NCBI GenBank assembly: GCA_020354005.1 | Contig: CP070637.1 | Span: 2,042,615 to 2,087,967, forward strand | Direction: 5' to 3' | Origin: Ignavibacterium sp. | Lineage (GTDB): Bacteria > Bacteroidota > Ignavibacteria > Ignavibacteriales > Ignavibacteriaceae | DNA: 45,353 bases | Shown: one piece after another, positions 1-8,127 of the stretch | Numbering within the stretch: the stretch's first letter is position 1 | How the letters are laid out: each line of letters begins with the position of its first letter | Notes under the pieces: generated by a model | The model's database searches: none | What the model was told of the DNA's origin: nothing | Seen by the model: the letters and a program-made list of their open reading frames with translations, nothing else | Position numbers and translations under genes: made by a program

Positions 1-694
1 TCATTATAAAATTTTTTATACCCAATGACTTATCAAAGATTAAACTATGGATAAGTCTATTGAGATAATCACAATATATAGTCCAATATTGTACCATATT
101 ACATTTAAACACAGCTTCGCCACGTAAGTTACAAGAACTTTAGTAGAAAAAATGAGGTTGAAAATGCCCTCTTCATTAAAAAGAAAGAAATAATGGAATT
201 AAGATAACCTATTATTCAAAAAAATTCATAAATACATTTCTTTGATTGTCAGACCACTTTGAATTCGTGAATGACTCGTTTCGTTATTTTTTGTAATAAT
301 AGAATGGACTGACTCTAACTTTAAACATGCACCCAATCAATCCCCTGAATAATATCAAAGCTCATATCCAATATTTCAGATCATTTAACTCACAAAATTA
401 CAATAGTTTAGCTATAGTGACTTAAAAAATTCTTAAACAAATCTATAAAAACATTTGATTAAAATGAATATAGTAGATTTAATAATTGATTTGATGTAGT
501 AAAAATAATTTATAAATTTATTTTTATTGTTTAATTGAATTAATATTATTAACGAGTCCCGATAAATCGGGACGAGTTCCATCTGGCAAAAACAAGAAAT
601 TATAATCAGATGAAACGAGCATGAAAAAACATTACAAACAAGAGAATGATTAAAATGCGAGTTGCATGTGACCTTAATTTAAAATTATAATCAT
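1..694. other. Gene-free AT-rich stretch before the SLBB gene
   Basis: No reading frame of credible length or family is visible on either strand in these 694 bases, which are very AT-rich and full of stop codons. The only clear structure is the palindrome at 556-573 listed separately. The stretch probably holds the promoter of the SLBB/kinase pair, but no box could be assigned with confidence. A decayed gene is possible; no recognisable protein fragment was found. Confidence 0.6.
556..573. repeat. Perfect palindrome GTCCCGAT-AA-ATCGGGAC
   Basis: GTCCCGAT (556-563) is followed by AA and then its exact reverse complement ATCGGGAC (566-573). As RNA it would form a six-base-pair GC-rich stem with a six-base loop, in otherwise very AT-rich DNA. 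No T-run follows on either strand, so a simple intrinsic terminator is unlikely. It may be a dispersed REP-like palindrome or a protein-binding site. No second copy was seen in this window. Confidence 0.6.
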
Positions 695-1213
695 ATGAAA
701 TACAATTACTTCTTCTTATTCACATTAGTGTTTCTATTTTCCTCCCATTTGTTAGCCCAGGACGAAGACTACCAAATTGGATTGAATCCAAATTTCAGGG
801 GACAAGCTCAAGGTGGTTATTATGATTACTCCGATCCGGATGGGCTTAATATAAAAGTAGCGGTTTGGGGTTATGTTAAATATCCAGGCAGATATGTAAT
901 TCCTATTCGAAGTGATATTAATAGCTTGATCTCTTATGCAGGTGGTATAAATGATAATGCATTTCTAGATGATTTAAGAATTTACAGAGTTAAAAAAGAC
1001 TCGACTCAGGTAATGATCGGTTTTAATTATGAGGATCTATGGTGGAACGAAAGTTTATCAAAAGATCTCGATCTATCCAGATTGCATGCGGGTGATGTTT
1101 TAATAATACCGGGAAGACCAAGACTTTACTGGGAAAATTATTTAACTTTAACCCTTGCAACATTGGGATTTTTTATCTCTCTTGCTACGTTAATAATAAC
1201 GGCATCAAAATAG
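695..1213 (+). CDS. SLBB-domain envelope protein, likely exopolysaccharide export accessory
   Basis: A 172-residue protein with an N-terminal signal peptide (hydrophobic residues 5-20, cleavage likely after LLAQ). A beta-grasp SLBB-like region follows at about 52-98 (VWGYVKYPGRYVI, then a hydrophobic AGGI turn), and one membrane helix lies near the C-terminus (about 148-168). SLBB domains occur in Wza-type polysaccharide export proteins, but the Poly_export domain is absent and the protein is much shorter than Wza. The stop lies 12 bases before the Wzc-type kinase gene, so the two are almost certainly cotranscribed and probably cooperate at the periplasmic face. There is no clear Shine-Dalgarno; the leader is A/T only. 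The domain call is good; the exact role is inferred. Confidence 0.75.
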   Translation: MKYNYFFLFTLVFLFSSHLLAQDEDYQIGLNPNFRGQAQGGYYDYSDPDGLNIKVAVWGYVKYPGRYVIPIRSDINSLISYAGGINDNAFLDDLRIYRVKKDSTQVMIGFNYEDLWWNESLSKDLDLSRLHAGDVLIIPGRPRLYWENYLTLTLATLGFFISLATLIITASK

Positions 1214-1225
1214 CGGAATAAGAAT

Positions 1226-3457
1226 TTGGATAACGGAAAACAGAACGATCTATACAGCACGACTGATTCGAATACACTAAAAGATTATATCAGATTAATC
1301 AGGAACCACTGGGTTCCGGTTTTATTAATCAGTATAACCGGGCTTGTGGTTGCTATTGTGTATGCTGCAAACACAACCGATATTTATAAGTCTACTACAT
1401 CATTAAGAATATCTAAAACAAAGGGTGACGTTTTAACCTCGCCTCTTATGCCCGAATTTACAGACTGGGGAAATGACAGGTTTATAGCAAATGAGATTGA
1501 AGTGATGACTTCCTATACTACCCGGGAGAAGGTAGCCACTGCATTAATTGATAGTTACTATGTGAATCCTACACCTTCGCTTTACTCGGTCATATTGAAT
1601 GGTGATGTAGATTTATTTGATACACCGAGTTCACCAAAAACTGTTCCCAGTCTAACAAATTCATTGGGAGGAATTTCTATTGATCAAAAAAGGGGATTAG
1701 ATATAGTTGAAATAAGTGCTGAATCTCCCTCACCATATGAAGCCGGTTTGATTGCCAACACATATGCAGAGCAATATACCTTTATCAATTTAGATATGAA
1801 CAGGAACCAACTCCATCTTGTAACTGATTTTTTAAAAGAACAGAGAATAGAAAAGCAGCAAGAACTGAATGATGCTGAGGAAACGTTAAAGGACTTCCAG
1901 GAAAAAGGTGGTTTAATTGCATTGGATAAGAGAGCATCAACTCTTATAGATCTTCTTGCAGAATTTGAAGCAAAGAAGAGTGCAACACAGGTTGACCTAA
2001 TGGCTTCTAATAAAGTATTAGAAAATCTCAGGCTGGAACTTGAGAGCCAAAATCCCAAAATGGCAGATTATTTAAAGAGTCTCTCTTCGCAGACTTACAT
2101 AACTGCTATTCAGGATCAGATAGTTAAAATGGAAATTAACAGGGAAGTAGCACTATCAAAAAATGAGAACAGCAATGGTAATGCAGCGATAATAAAGGAA
2201 TATGATAGAAAAATTTCAGAACTGCAACAGGAGCTTGATAAAGAATTACAAGTATTAAAAGCCGGAATATTCGCAAGCAGTCCGCAGGAAGTAAAAGAAC
2301 TAACTCAGAAAATAATTGAAGAGGAAGTAAGGAACCAGGCACTACAAACCTCAATAAATGAACTGGATGGTATAGTAAAGAGTTACGAAGCCCGATTTAT
2401 GAAACTTCCAAAAAATACATTGGAACTTGCTAGATTAGAACGAAACTCTCAAGCATTAGAAAAATTGTATATTTTATTGGAGCAGCGTTACCAGGAGGCA
2501 TTGATTAATGTACAATCACAACCTGGCAATGTTATTATAATAGATAAGGCCAGAATACCTAAGAGTCCATCCAAACCGAATCGAACTTTGATAGTATTAA
2601 TTGGATTGGTTTTAGGAACTGGATTGGCAGTTGCTTATGTTTTCATAAAAAATTATTTCGACGATACAGTTAAAACACCTGAAGATATTCAGCATAAAAA
2701 TGTTAATGTATTAGCCTGGATTCCAAAAATCGAGGGTCTTGGTCTAAATGGTAAAAGTGATTTTCAATTCATTGTTGGTAAGAGTCCTGAATCAATTCCC
2801 AGCGAAGCATTCAGAGCCTTAAGAACCAGAGTTCTGTTTTCAAGAATAGAGAAAGAAACTCTTAAAACTATTCTCGTTACTTCCGCAGCACCAAAGGAAG
2901 GAAAGACTACCATTAGTATAAATCTAGCAGGTAGTTTTGCATTAACAAATAAAAAAACATTGTTGTTAGATTGCGATTTAAGAAAACCTCAGATTCATAG
3001 TATTTTCAAATCGCGCAGATCGCCAGGATTGATAGATTATTTATTTGGCGATGTTCTCTTAGATGAAATAGTTAAGACAACAGATGTTGATAATTTACAT
3101 TACATTACAACCGGTACAATTCCTCCAAATCCTGCTGAGATGCTGGATTCAGATCAAATGAGAAATTTGTTGGCTAAATTCCGCAATGAATATGATATGG
3201 TAATAATTGATTCCCCACCAATTATAGCCGTAACGGATTCTGAAATCTTATCTAATCTTGTCGACGGGACCTTGATAGTTGTTTCCGCCGATACAACCGA
3301 AATAGACCTGATGGAAAGGGCAGTTGAACTGATTAAAAGAGAAAATTCTCAATTCCTTGGTACTGTCCTTAACAATTTTAGTTACAAGAGTGGATATGGA
3401 TCCTACTATAAATACTACTATTATTACTCCAGTCCTGAATCGAAAAAGAAAGTTTAA
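1226..3457 (+). CDS. Polysaccharide co-polymerase and tyrosine autokinase (Wzc/BY-kinase type)
   Basis: A 743-residue protein combining a Wzz chain-length domain with a cytoplasmic bacterial tyrosine kinase. A first membrane helix (about 33-53) is followed by a long periplasmic coiled coil (about 200-430), a proline-rich segment (PKSPSKPNR) and a second helix (about 455-475). The kinase domain shows Walker A (APKEGKTT, about 553-562), Walker A' (LLLDCDLRKP, about 579) and Walker B (MVIIDSPP, about 657). The C-terminus is a tyrosine cluster (YGSYYKYYYYY), the usual autophosphorylation tail. The family controls polymer length and export of capsule or exopolysaccharide through phosphorylation cycles. 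It starts at TTG just after the SLBB gene. No Wza, Wzx, Wzy or glycosyltransferase gene is present in the window. Confidence 0.93.
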   Translation: MDNGKQNDLYSTTDSNTLKDYIRLIRNHWVPVLLISITGLVVAIVYAANTTDIYKSTTSLRISKTKGDVLTSPLMPEFTDWGNDRFIANEIEVMTSYTTREKVATALIDSYYVNPTPSLYSVILNGDVDLFDTPSSPKTVPSLTNSLGGISIDQKRGLDIVEISAESPSPYEAGLIANTYAEQYTFINLDMNRNQLHLVTDFLKEQRIEKQQELNDAEETLKDFQEKGGLIALDKRASTLIDLLAEFEAKKSATQVDLMASNKVLENLRLELESQNPKMADYLKSLSSQTYITAIQDQIVKMEINREVALSKNENSNGNAAIIKEYDRKISELQQELDKELQVLKAGIFASSPQEVKELTQKIIEEEVRNQALQTSINELDGIVKSYEARFMKLPKNTLELARLERNSQALEKLYILLEQRYQEALINVQSQPGNVIIIDKARIPKSPSKPNRTLIVLIGLVLGTGLAVAYVFIKNYFDDTVKTPEDIQHKNVNVLAWIPKIEGLGLNGKSDFQFIVGKSPESIPSEAFRALRTRVLFSRIEKETLKTILVTSAAPKEGKTTISINLAGSFALTNKKTLLLDCDLRKPQIHSIFKSRRSPGLIDYLFGDVLLDEIVKTTDVDNLHYITTGTIPPNPAEMLDSDQMRNLLAKFRNEYDMVIIDSPPIIAVTDSEILSNLVDGTLIVVSADTTEIDLMERAVELIKRENSQFLGTVLNNFSYKSGYGSYYKYYYYYSSPESKKKV

Positions 3458-3474
3458 TAGTTTTTTTGTTTATG

Positions 3475-3484
3475 GTTCGTAGTT
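3475..3484 (+). repeat. Left arm of inverted repeat flanking the four-helix-bundle gene
   Basis: GTTCGTAGTT here is the exact reverse complement of AACTACGAAC at 3921-3930. The match extends imperfectly on both sides to about 20 bases (TTTATGGTTCGTAGTTCTTAG against TTTTTAGTTCGTAGTTGTTGC on the opposite strand, 16 identical positions by eye). The arms bracket one gene and its leader, about 450 bases in all. Confidence 0.65.
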
Positions 3485-3564
3485 CTTAGTTTTGATCATA
3501 CTTTCTGTGAGTAAAAGGTTTTTAACTCCCCATTATTTCATCAAAAACATCATGAGAGGTTACT

Positions 3565-3933
3565 ATGAAAATTGAAAAATTTGAAGACATCAAGTCCTGG
3601 AAAAAAGCCAGAGAACTAGTTAAACTGATTTATGGTATTACAAAAGATGGTATGTTCAGTAAGGATTTTGGTTTACGTGATCAAATCCAAAGGGCATCGG
3701 TTTCAATTATGTCAAACATTGCAGAAGGATTTGATAGTGGTACTCAAAAATCATTCATTAATTTTCTAAATTATTCCTATCGATCAACTTCTGAAGTTCA
3801 ATCTCTATTGTACGTTGCAAGTGATTTAAACTACATTACACAAGAACAATTTGTTGATTTATATAATCGTTCAAAAGAAATAAAAAAATTAATTGGTGGC
3901 TTCATACAATATTTGGCAACAACTACGAACTAA
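3565..3933 (+). CDS. Four-helix-bundle protein (S23 / 23S rRNA intervening-sequence protein family)
   Basis: A 122-residue, mostly helical protein with family hallmarks: the start FEDIKSWKKARELV, the central IQRASVSIMSNIAEGF and the end YNRSKEIKKLIGGF. Family members form a four-helix bundle and occur either inside 23S rRNA intervening sequences or as stand-alone genes; their biochemical role is unknown. Here it stands alone, with a Shine-Dalgarno (GAGAGG) about five bases before ATG. The gene is enclosed by inverted repeats at 3475-3484 and 3921-3930, the right arm encoding its last residues. This suggests a small mobile or dispersed cassette inserted between the polysaccharide genes and the decarboxylase operon. 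Family assignment is confident; function is not known. Confidence 0.9.
   Translation: MKIEKFEDIKSWKKARELVKLIYGITKDGMFSKDFGLRDQIQRASVSIMSNIAEGFDSGTQKSFINFLNYSYRSTSEVQSLLYVASDLNYITQEQFVDLYNRSKEIKKLIGGFIQYLATTTN
3921..3930 (-). repeat. Right arm of inverted repeat flanking the four-helix-bundle gene
   Basis: AACTACGAAC is the exact reverse complement of the left arm at 3475-3484. It forms the last sense codons of the four-helix-bundle gene, just before its TAA stop at 3931-3933, so the coding end and the repeat end coincide. Confidence 0.65.
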
Positions 3934-3987
3934 AAACAAAGCACGAAGAACTGAAGACTTTTATCCGTTGCGTTGGATCTGCATTCT

Positions 3988-4024
3988 CGAAAAACTTCAA
4001 ACCTTGGACATTCAACTTTGAAGT
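3988..4024 (-). terminator. Intrinsic terminator of the mutase/decarboxylase operon
   Basis: On the minus strand ACTTCAAA (4024-4017) pairs perfectly with TTTGAAGT (4001-3994) across a 15-base loop and is followed by a short T-run. It lies ten bases beyond the stop of the decarboxylase beta-subunit gene, where an operon terminator is expected. The stem is AT-rich and only eight pairs long, so efficiency may be modest. Confidence 0.55.
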
Positions 4025-4033
4025 AATAGCAGA

Positions 4034-5176
4034 TTATATATTAAGGAGGAACGCCATTAAAATACCAGCAGCAACAGCACTACCAATAACCCCAGAAACG
4101 TTTGGAGCCATTGCATGCATTAGCAGGTGATTGGAGGGATCATCCTTAAGTCCTAATGATTGCACAACCCTTGCGCTATCAGGAACAGCAGAAACTCCAG
4201 CTGCGCCTACCATCGGATTAATTTTATTTTCATCGCTTAAAAACTTATTCATAACTTTAGCGAATATTACACCGCCAGCTGTGGCTATTGCGAATGATAT
4301 TGCACCAAGTACAAATATCAATAGTGATTGAGGTGTTAAAAAGATCGTTGCTTGTGTAGAGGCACCAACGGTTAATCCTAAAAGAATTGTTACGATATCA
4401 ATCAAAGCGTTGCGAGCGGTATCGGCAAGACGTTTTGTAACTCCGGATTCCTTTAATAAATTTCCGAAGAATAGCATACCAAGCAGCGGTAGGGCACCCG
4501 GCGAAATGAAAGTTGTAAGAAGCAAACCAACTATTGGAAATATTATCTTTTCAATTTTTGAAACCGATCTTGGCGGTTTCATTCTCATTTTCCTCTCCGA
4601 AGGTGAGGTGAGCAATTTTATTATTGGTGGCTGAATGACAGGAACTAACGCCATATACGAATAAGCGGCAATAGCAATAGGTCCAATCAATTCAGGTGCA
4701 AGTCTGGATGATAAGAAAATGGCAGTGGGGCCATCAGCACCACCAATAATACCAATCGATGCGGCCTGCTGCTGTGTAAATCCAATTGCCAATGCACCGG
4801 CGAAGGTTATAAAAATTCCAACCTGAGCAGCGGCACCCAATAGCATAAGCTTCGGATTTGAAAGAAGCGCAGAAAAATCAGTCATCGCGCCAATACCAAG
4901 AAAAATAAGTGGGGGATAGATACCTTTAACTACTCCGTAGTAAAGATAATTCATTACACTGCCATCTTCGTAAATACCCAGCTTTAAACCAGCATCTTCT
5001 AAAAATGGAATGTTGCCAATCAGTATTCCAAATCCAATTGGTATGAGTAGAAGAGGTTCATATTCTTTTTTTATGGCCAGATAGATGAAAAGAATACCGA
5101 CCATTATCATAATTATATGGCCGGTGGTAAGATTGGCAAAACCTGTAAAATCAAAAAACTGCTTAATTCCTTCCAT
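4034..5176 (-). CDS. mmdB: Sodium-pumping decarboxylase beta subunit (OadB/MmdB family)
   Basis: A 380-residue polytopic membrane protein, the carboxybiotin decarboxylase subunit that couples release of CO2 from carboxybiotin to Na+ export. About nine to eleven hydrophobic segments are visible. The signature [10 protein letters not shown] lies at 145-154 with the conserved aspartate at 148, and the C-terminal part carries [18 protein letters not shown], typical of the family. It is the last gene of the operon, two bases after the biotin-carrier stop, and is followed by a terminator. Length is close to the shorter methylmalonyl- and glutaconyl-CoA decarboxylase beta subunits. The partner carboxyltransferase and epimerase indicate methylmalonyl-CoA rather than oxaloacetate as substrate. 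Confidence 0.93.
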   Translation of the reverse strand: MEGIKQFFDFTGFANLTTGHIIMIMVGILFIYLAIKKEYEPLLLIPIGFGILIGNIPFLEDAGLKLGIYEDGSVMNYLYYGVVKGIYPPLIFLGIGAMTDFSALLSNPKLMLLGAAAQVGIFITFAGALAIGFTQQQAASIGIIGGADGPTAIFLSSRLAPELIGPIAIAAYSYMALVPVIQPPIIKLLTSPSERKMRMKPPRSVSKIEKIIFPIVGLLLTTFISPGALPLLGMLFFGNLLKESGVTKRLADTARNALIDIVTILLGLTVGASTQATIFLTPQSLLIFVLGAISFAIATAGGVIFAKVMNKFLSDENKINPMVGAAGVSAVPDSARVVQSLGLKDDPSNHLLMHAMAPNVSGVIGSAVAAGILMAFLLNI

Positions 5177-5178
5177 TC

Positions 5179-5616
5179 TTACTTCGCAACCTCAACAAGT
5201 ACGTCTCCTTCAAGTACAGAATCCCCAACACTCACTTTTAGTGATTTTATCTTTCCGTTCTTGTCTGCATTAATGTTGTTCTCCATCTTCATTGCTTCCA
5301 TAATTAAGATTGTATCGCCGACTTTAACTTCATCGCCAACATTCTTTTTTATTTCCAGTATTGTTCCGGGTAACGGTGCTTTAATACCGGCAGCTGCAGC
5401 TTTATCGGAAGGTTTATGTGTTTTTGTAGTATCAGATTCAGGAGATGGTTCAACAGCCTTTCTAACAAGCTTTGGTGTTTTAGGTGTTTTTAATTCTTTA
5501 TGAATTTCAACCTGGTAAGGGGAACCGTTGACTTCAATTTCGGCAATATTATCCTCGATGTTTAGTATTTCTACTTCGTAGATGTTGCCCTGAATCGTAA
5601 ACTTAAATTTCTTCAT
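5179..5616 (-). CDS. mmdC: Biotin carrier protein of the methylmalonyl-CoA decarboxylase
   Basis: A 145-residue biotin carrier. Residues about 78-145 form a biotinyl domain with the EAMKMEN motif; the biotinylated lysine would be K110. Residues 1-42 form a small beta-rich region, and a Pro/Lys/Ala linker (about 43-77) gives the flexible arm needed to swing between the carboxyltransferase and the membrane subunit. The gene lies seven bases after the gamma/delta-type subunit and two bases before the beta subunit. Biotin would be attached by a BirA-type ligase not encoded here; a biotin importer (bioY) is at 38600. Confidence 0.92.
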   Translation of the reverse strand: MKKFKFTIQGNIYEVEILNIEDNIAEIEVNGSPYQVEIHKELKTPKTPKLVRKAVEPSPESDTTKTHKPSDKAAAAGIKAPLPGTILEIKKNVGDEVKVGDTILIMEAMKMENNINADKNGKIKSLKVSVGDSVLEGDVLVEVAK

Positions 5617-5623
5617 CGCTTTA

Positions 5624-6064
5624 TTACCTTCTCTTTGGGTATTCTCTTAGCCCGTAAATTTTCGAGCTCCATGGTGAATATGTTTTCTGAACCTTCTTAA
5701 TGGTGAGCACTGTAGTTTCAAGATCGTGTATTTCTTCAAAGTGAAGATATAGTGCCATACTTATTGCAGCATTAACTTCACCTGTCATAGATAATTTCTC
5801 TTTCTGAAGATCGCTTTCTTTGCCAGCACCTTTTAATCTTTTTCTCTGTCTGAATATCAGGAAGCGAGTAAGATTACTGAAGATTATATAAAGCATTAAA
5901 AGTGCTAAGAACACAACCACATAACCAACAACAGAAATCAGCAGTCCATCGTTTTCTATTATATTATTTGGATTGAAACCAATTTCATGCAATGCCTGGC
6001 TTTGATTTCCCGCAGAAGATAATGTATCTGCTAAAACTTTTACGCTGTCAACAATTGGATTCAC
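5624..6064 (-). CDS. OadG-family small membrane subunit of the sodium-pumping decarboxylase
   Basis: A 146-residue protein with one strong membrane helix (about 42-66, VVGYVVVFLALLMLYIIF) and a charged cytoplasmic tail. The last segment (SPWSSKIYGLREYPKRR) resembles the conserved end of OadG/MmdD subunits. In this family the gamma/delta subunit stabilises the complex and bridges the carboxyltransferase to the membrane beta subunit. It starts at GTG eight bases after the carboxyltransferase stop. Sequence conservation in OadG proteins is low, so the call rests on the single-helix layout, the tail and its place between carboxyltransferase and biotin-carrier genes. Confidence 0.82.
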   Translation of the reverse strand: MNPIVDSVKVLADTLSSAGNQSQALHEIGFNPNNIIENDGLLISVVGYVVVFLALLMLYIIFSNLTRFLIFRQRKRLKGAGKESDLQKEKLSMTGEVNAAISMALYLHFEEIHDLETTVLTIKKVQKTYSPWSSKIYGLREYPKRR

Positions 6065-6072
6065 ATCAAAAC

Positions 6073-7632
6073 CTAAAGCGGAATGTTAGAGTGTTTTTTA
6101 GGAGGATTAATATCTTTTTTTGTTGCTAACATTTGTAGTGCTCTAATCACCCTGAATCTTGTATTTCTAGGTTCAATAACATCATCTATATAACCATATT
6201 TAGCTGCAACATAAGGTGTTGCAAACTTCTTTTTATATTCTTCTTCTTTTTCCCTCATAAATTTTATTCGTTCTTCAACATCTTCAATTGATTGAAGCTC
6301 CTTGTAATGAAGAATTTCGATTGCACCTTTTGGGCCCATCACAGCAATTTCAGCAGCAGGCCAGGAATAATTTATATCTCCCCGGAGATGCTTTGAGCTC
6401 ATTACATCATAGGCTCCACCGTATGCTTTCCTTAAAATAACAGTAATCTTCGGAACCGTGGCTTCACCATATGCAAACAACAGCTTTGCACCGTGTATAA
6501 TTATGCCGCTGTATTCCTGTGCAGTTCCTGGTAAAAAACCAGGCACATCAACCAAGGTTAAGATTGGTATATTAAATGAATCGCAGAACCTCACAAATCT
6601 TGCAGCTTTTCTTGAGGCGTTGATATCCAAAACTCCGGCTAGATAACTAGGCTGGTTTGCAACAATACCTGTGGACATCCCATTAAATTTTGAAAATCCC
6701 ACTACAATATTTGGTGCATATTGTCTCTGAACTTCAAGGAACTCACCATAGTCTGCAATGGCATGAATTATATCTTTTACGTTGTATGGTTTGTTTGGAT
6801 TTTCAGGAATGATTTCATTTAGTGAATCTTCTAATCTATCAATCGGATCATCGTTATTAGCCAGAGGTGGTTCTTCAAGATTGTTCTGTGGCAGGTAGGA
6901 GAGCAGTTTTCGAATCATTGATATTCCCTCATACTCATCAACAGACACAAAATGCGCTACACCTGATTTCGATGAATGAACATTTGATCCACCCAATTCA
7001 TTTTGAGTTACTTCCTCGCCTGTAACAGTTTTAACAACCTTCGGTCCTGTAACAAACATATAGCTGGTATCTTCACTCATTAGAATAAAATCGGTTAGGG
7101 CAGGTGAGTAAACAGCGCCACCAGCGCAGGGCCCAAACACTGCAGAGATCTGTGGTACTAATCCCGAAGCCATTATGTTTCTCTGAAATATATCTGCATA
7201 CCCACCTAAACTCTTTACGCCTTCCTGAATACGCGCGCCACCACTATCATTGATACCAATAATGGGAGCACCAACCTTCATCGCCTTATCCATAATCTTA
7301 CAGATCTTTTGCGCATACATTTCGGAGAGAGAACCGCCAAACACTGTAAAGTCCTGCGAAAAAATATAAATAAGTCTACCATCCACAGTACCATAACCGG
7401 TAACTACACCATCAGAAAGATATGCTTCTTTATCCAAGCCAAAATCAATACTTCGGTGAGAAACAAACATATCAAACTCTTCGAAGCTGCCTTCATCCAA
7501 TAGAAGATCTATTCTTTCGCGTGCTGTTAACTTTCCTTTCTTATGCTGTGCATCAATTCTTCTTTCACCACCACCGAGTCGTGCTTCGTTCCGAAGATCC
7601 ATTAACTCTTTTATCTTTTTTTGAATTGCCAT
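6073..7632 (-). CDS. mmdA: Methylmalonyl-CoA decarboxylase carboxyltransferase subunit (acyl-CoA carboxylase beta family)
   Basis: A 519-residue crotonase-fold carboxyltransferase of normal length (about 510-520). The N-terminal half has [13 protein letters not shown] and [17 protein letters not shown], and the C-terminal half has [34 protein letters not shown] and the PKGAIEIL region, all typical of propionyl/methylmalonyl-CoA carboxyltransferases. It moves the carboxyl group between methylmalonyl-CoA and biotin on the carrier protein. Alone it could also serve a propionyl-CoA carboxylase, but cotranscription with OadG-, biotin- and OadB-type subunits makes the Na+-pumping decarboxylase far more likely. 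A GAGAG site precedes ATG. Confidence 0.93.
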   Translation of the reverse strand: MAIQKKIKELMDLRNEARLGGGERRIDAQHKKGKLTARERIDLLLDEGSFEEFDMFVSHRSIDFGLDKEAYLSDGVVTGYGTVDGRLIYIFSQDFTVFGGSLSEMYAQKICKIMDKAMKVGAPIIGINDSGGARIQEGVKSLGGYADIFQRNIMASGLVPQISAVFGPCAGGAVYSPALTDFILMSEDTSYMFVTGPKVVKTVTGEEVTQNELGGSNVHSSKSGVAHFVSVDEYEGISMIRKLLSYLPQNNLEEPPLANNDDPIDRLEDSLNEIIPENPNKPYNVKDIIHAIADYGEFLEVQRQYAPNIVVGFSKFNGMSTGIVANQPSYLAGVLDINASRKAARFVRFCDSFNIPILTLVDVPGFLPGTAQEYSGIIIHGAKLLFAYGEATVPKITVILRKAYGGAYDVMSSKHLRGDINYSWPAAEIAVMGPKGAIEILHYKELQSIEDVEERIKFMREKEEEYKKKFATPYVAAKYGYIDDVIEPRNTRFRVIRALQMLATKKDINPPKKHSNIPL

Positions 7633-7673
7633 TTTTCTCTCAGTTATAAATTCATTTATATCTTAATAATAAA

Positions 7674-8075
7674 TTACTTCTCACAGAGTTCAGTTAACAC
7701 ACCGTAAGTTGATTTAGGATGAAGGAATGCAATATTTAATCCTTCGGCTCCAGCTCGCGGATTTTCATCAATCAATCTAATTCCACTTTCCTTTAAATCG
7801 TTTAACGATTTCTGGAGATCATTAGCGGCATATGCAATATGATGAATACCTTCACCTCTTTTCTCAATGAATTGTCCAATAGGTCCTTCCGGGTCGGTTG
7901 ATTCAAGTAATTCTATTTTTGTTTGCCCCACCATAAAAAACGCAGTTTTTACTTTTTGATCTTCAACTTCTTCAATTGCGTAACATTTTAATCCGAGTAC
8001 ATCCTCATAGTACTTTCTGGATTCTTCAATACTTTTTACAGCTATACCTATATGTTCGATGTGTGAGATATCCAT
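7674..8075 (-). CDS. mce: Methylmalonyl-CoA epimerase
   Basis: A 133-residue vicinal-oxygen-chelate protein with HIEHIGIAV at the start, GEGIHHIAY in the middle and the closing HPKSTYGVLTELCEK typical of methylmalonyl-CoA epimerases. It interconverts (R)- and (S)-methylmalonyl-CoA, linking the mutase to the decarboxylase. An in-frame ATG 42 bases upstream exists, but I chose the start at 8075 because GAGGG lies six bases before it and the protein then starts at MDISHIEH and has normal family length. It sits between the mutase and carboxyltransferase genes in the same operon. Confidence 0.93.
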   Translation of the reverse strand: MDISHIEHIGIAVKSIEESRKYYEDVLGLKCYAIEEVEDQKVKTAFFMVGQTKIELLESTDPEGPIGQFIEKRGEGIHHIAYAANDLQKSLNDLKESGIRLIDENPRAGAEGLNIAFLHPKSTYGVLTELCEK

Positions 8076-8127
8076 TACACCCTCAATTACTTTTTTCTTA
8101 ATTCTAAACGGTTTCAAAAACCAATGA

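Noticed and set aside
1684-2058. 124-codon open frame on the minus strand inside the kinase gene
   Set aside because: It lies wholly antisense to a well-conserved Wzc-type gene, is serine/leucine-rich without family features and has no own regulatory signals; a coding shadow.
3414-3440. Run of tyrosine codons as a possible repeat or frameshift site
   Set aside because: A tyrosine-rich tail is the normal autophosphorylation site of this kinase family and the frame stays open to a sensible stop.
5117-5503. 128-codon plus-strand frame opposite the biotin-carrier and OadB genes
   Set aside because: It runs antisense across two real genes with clear motifs (EAMKMEN, OadB start) and resembles no protein family.
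4034-6064. Oxaloacetate decarboxylase as the identity of the sodium pump
   Set aside because: The carboxyltransferase is of the acyl-CoA type and the operon holds mutase and epimerase genes, which point to methylmalonyl-CoA.
8076-8117. Upstream ATG giving a 14-residue longer methylmalonyl-CoA epimerase
   Set aside because: The extra residues are not family-like, and GAGGG is correctly spaced only for the ATG at 8075.
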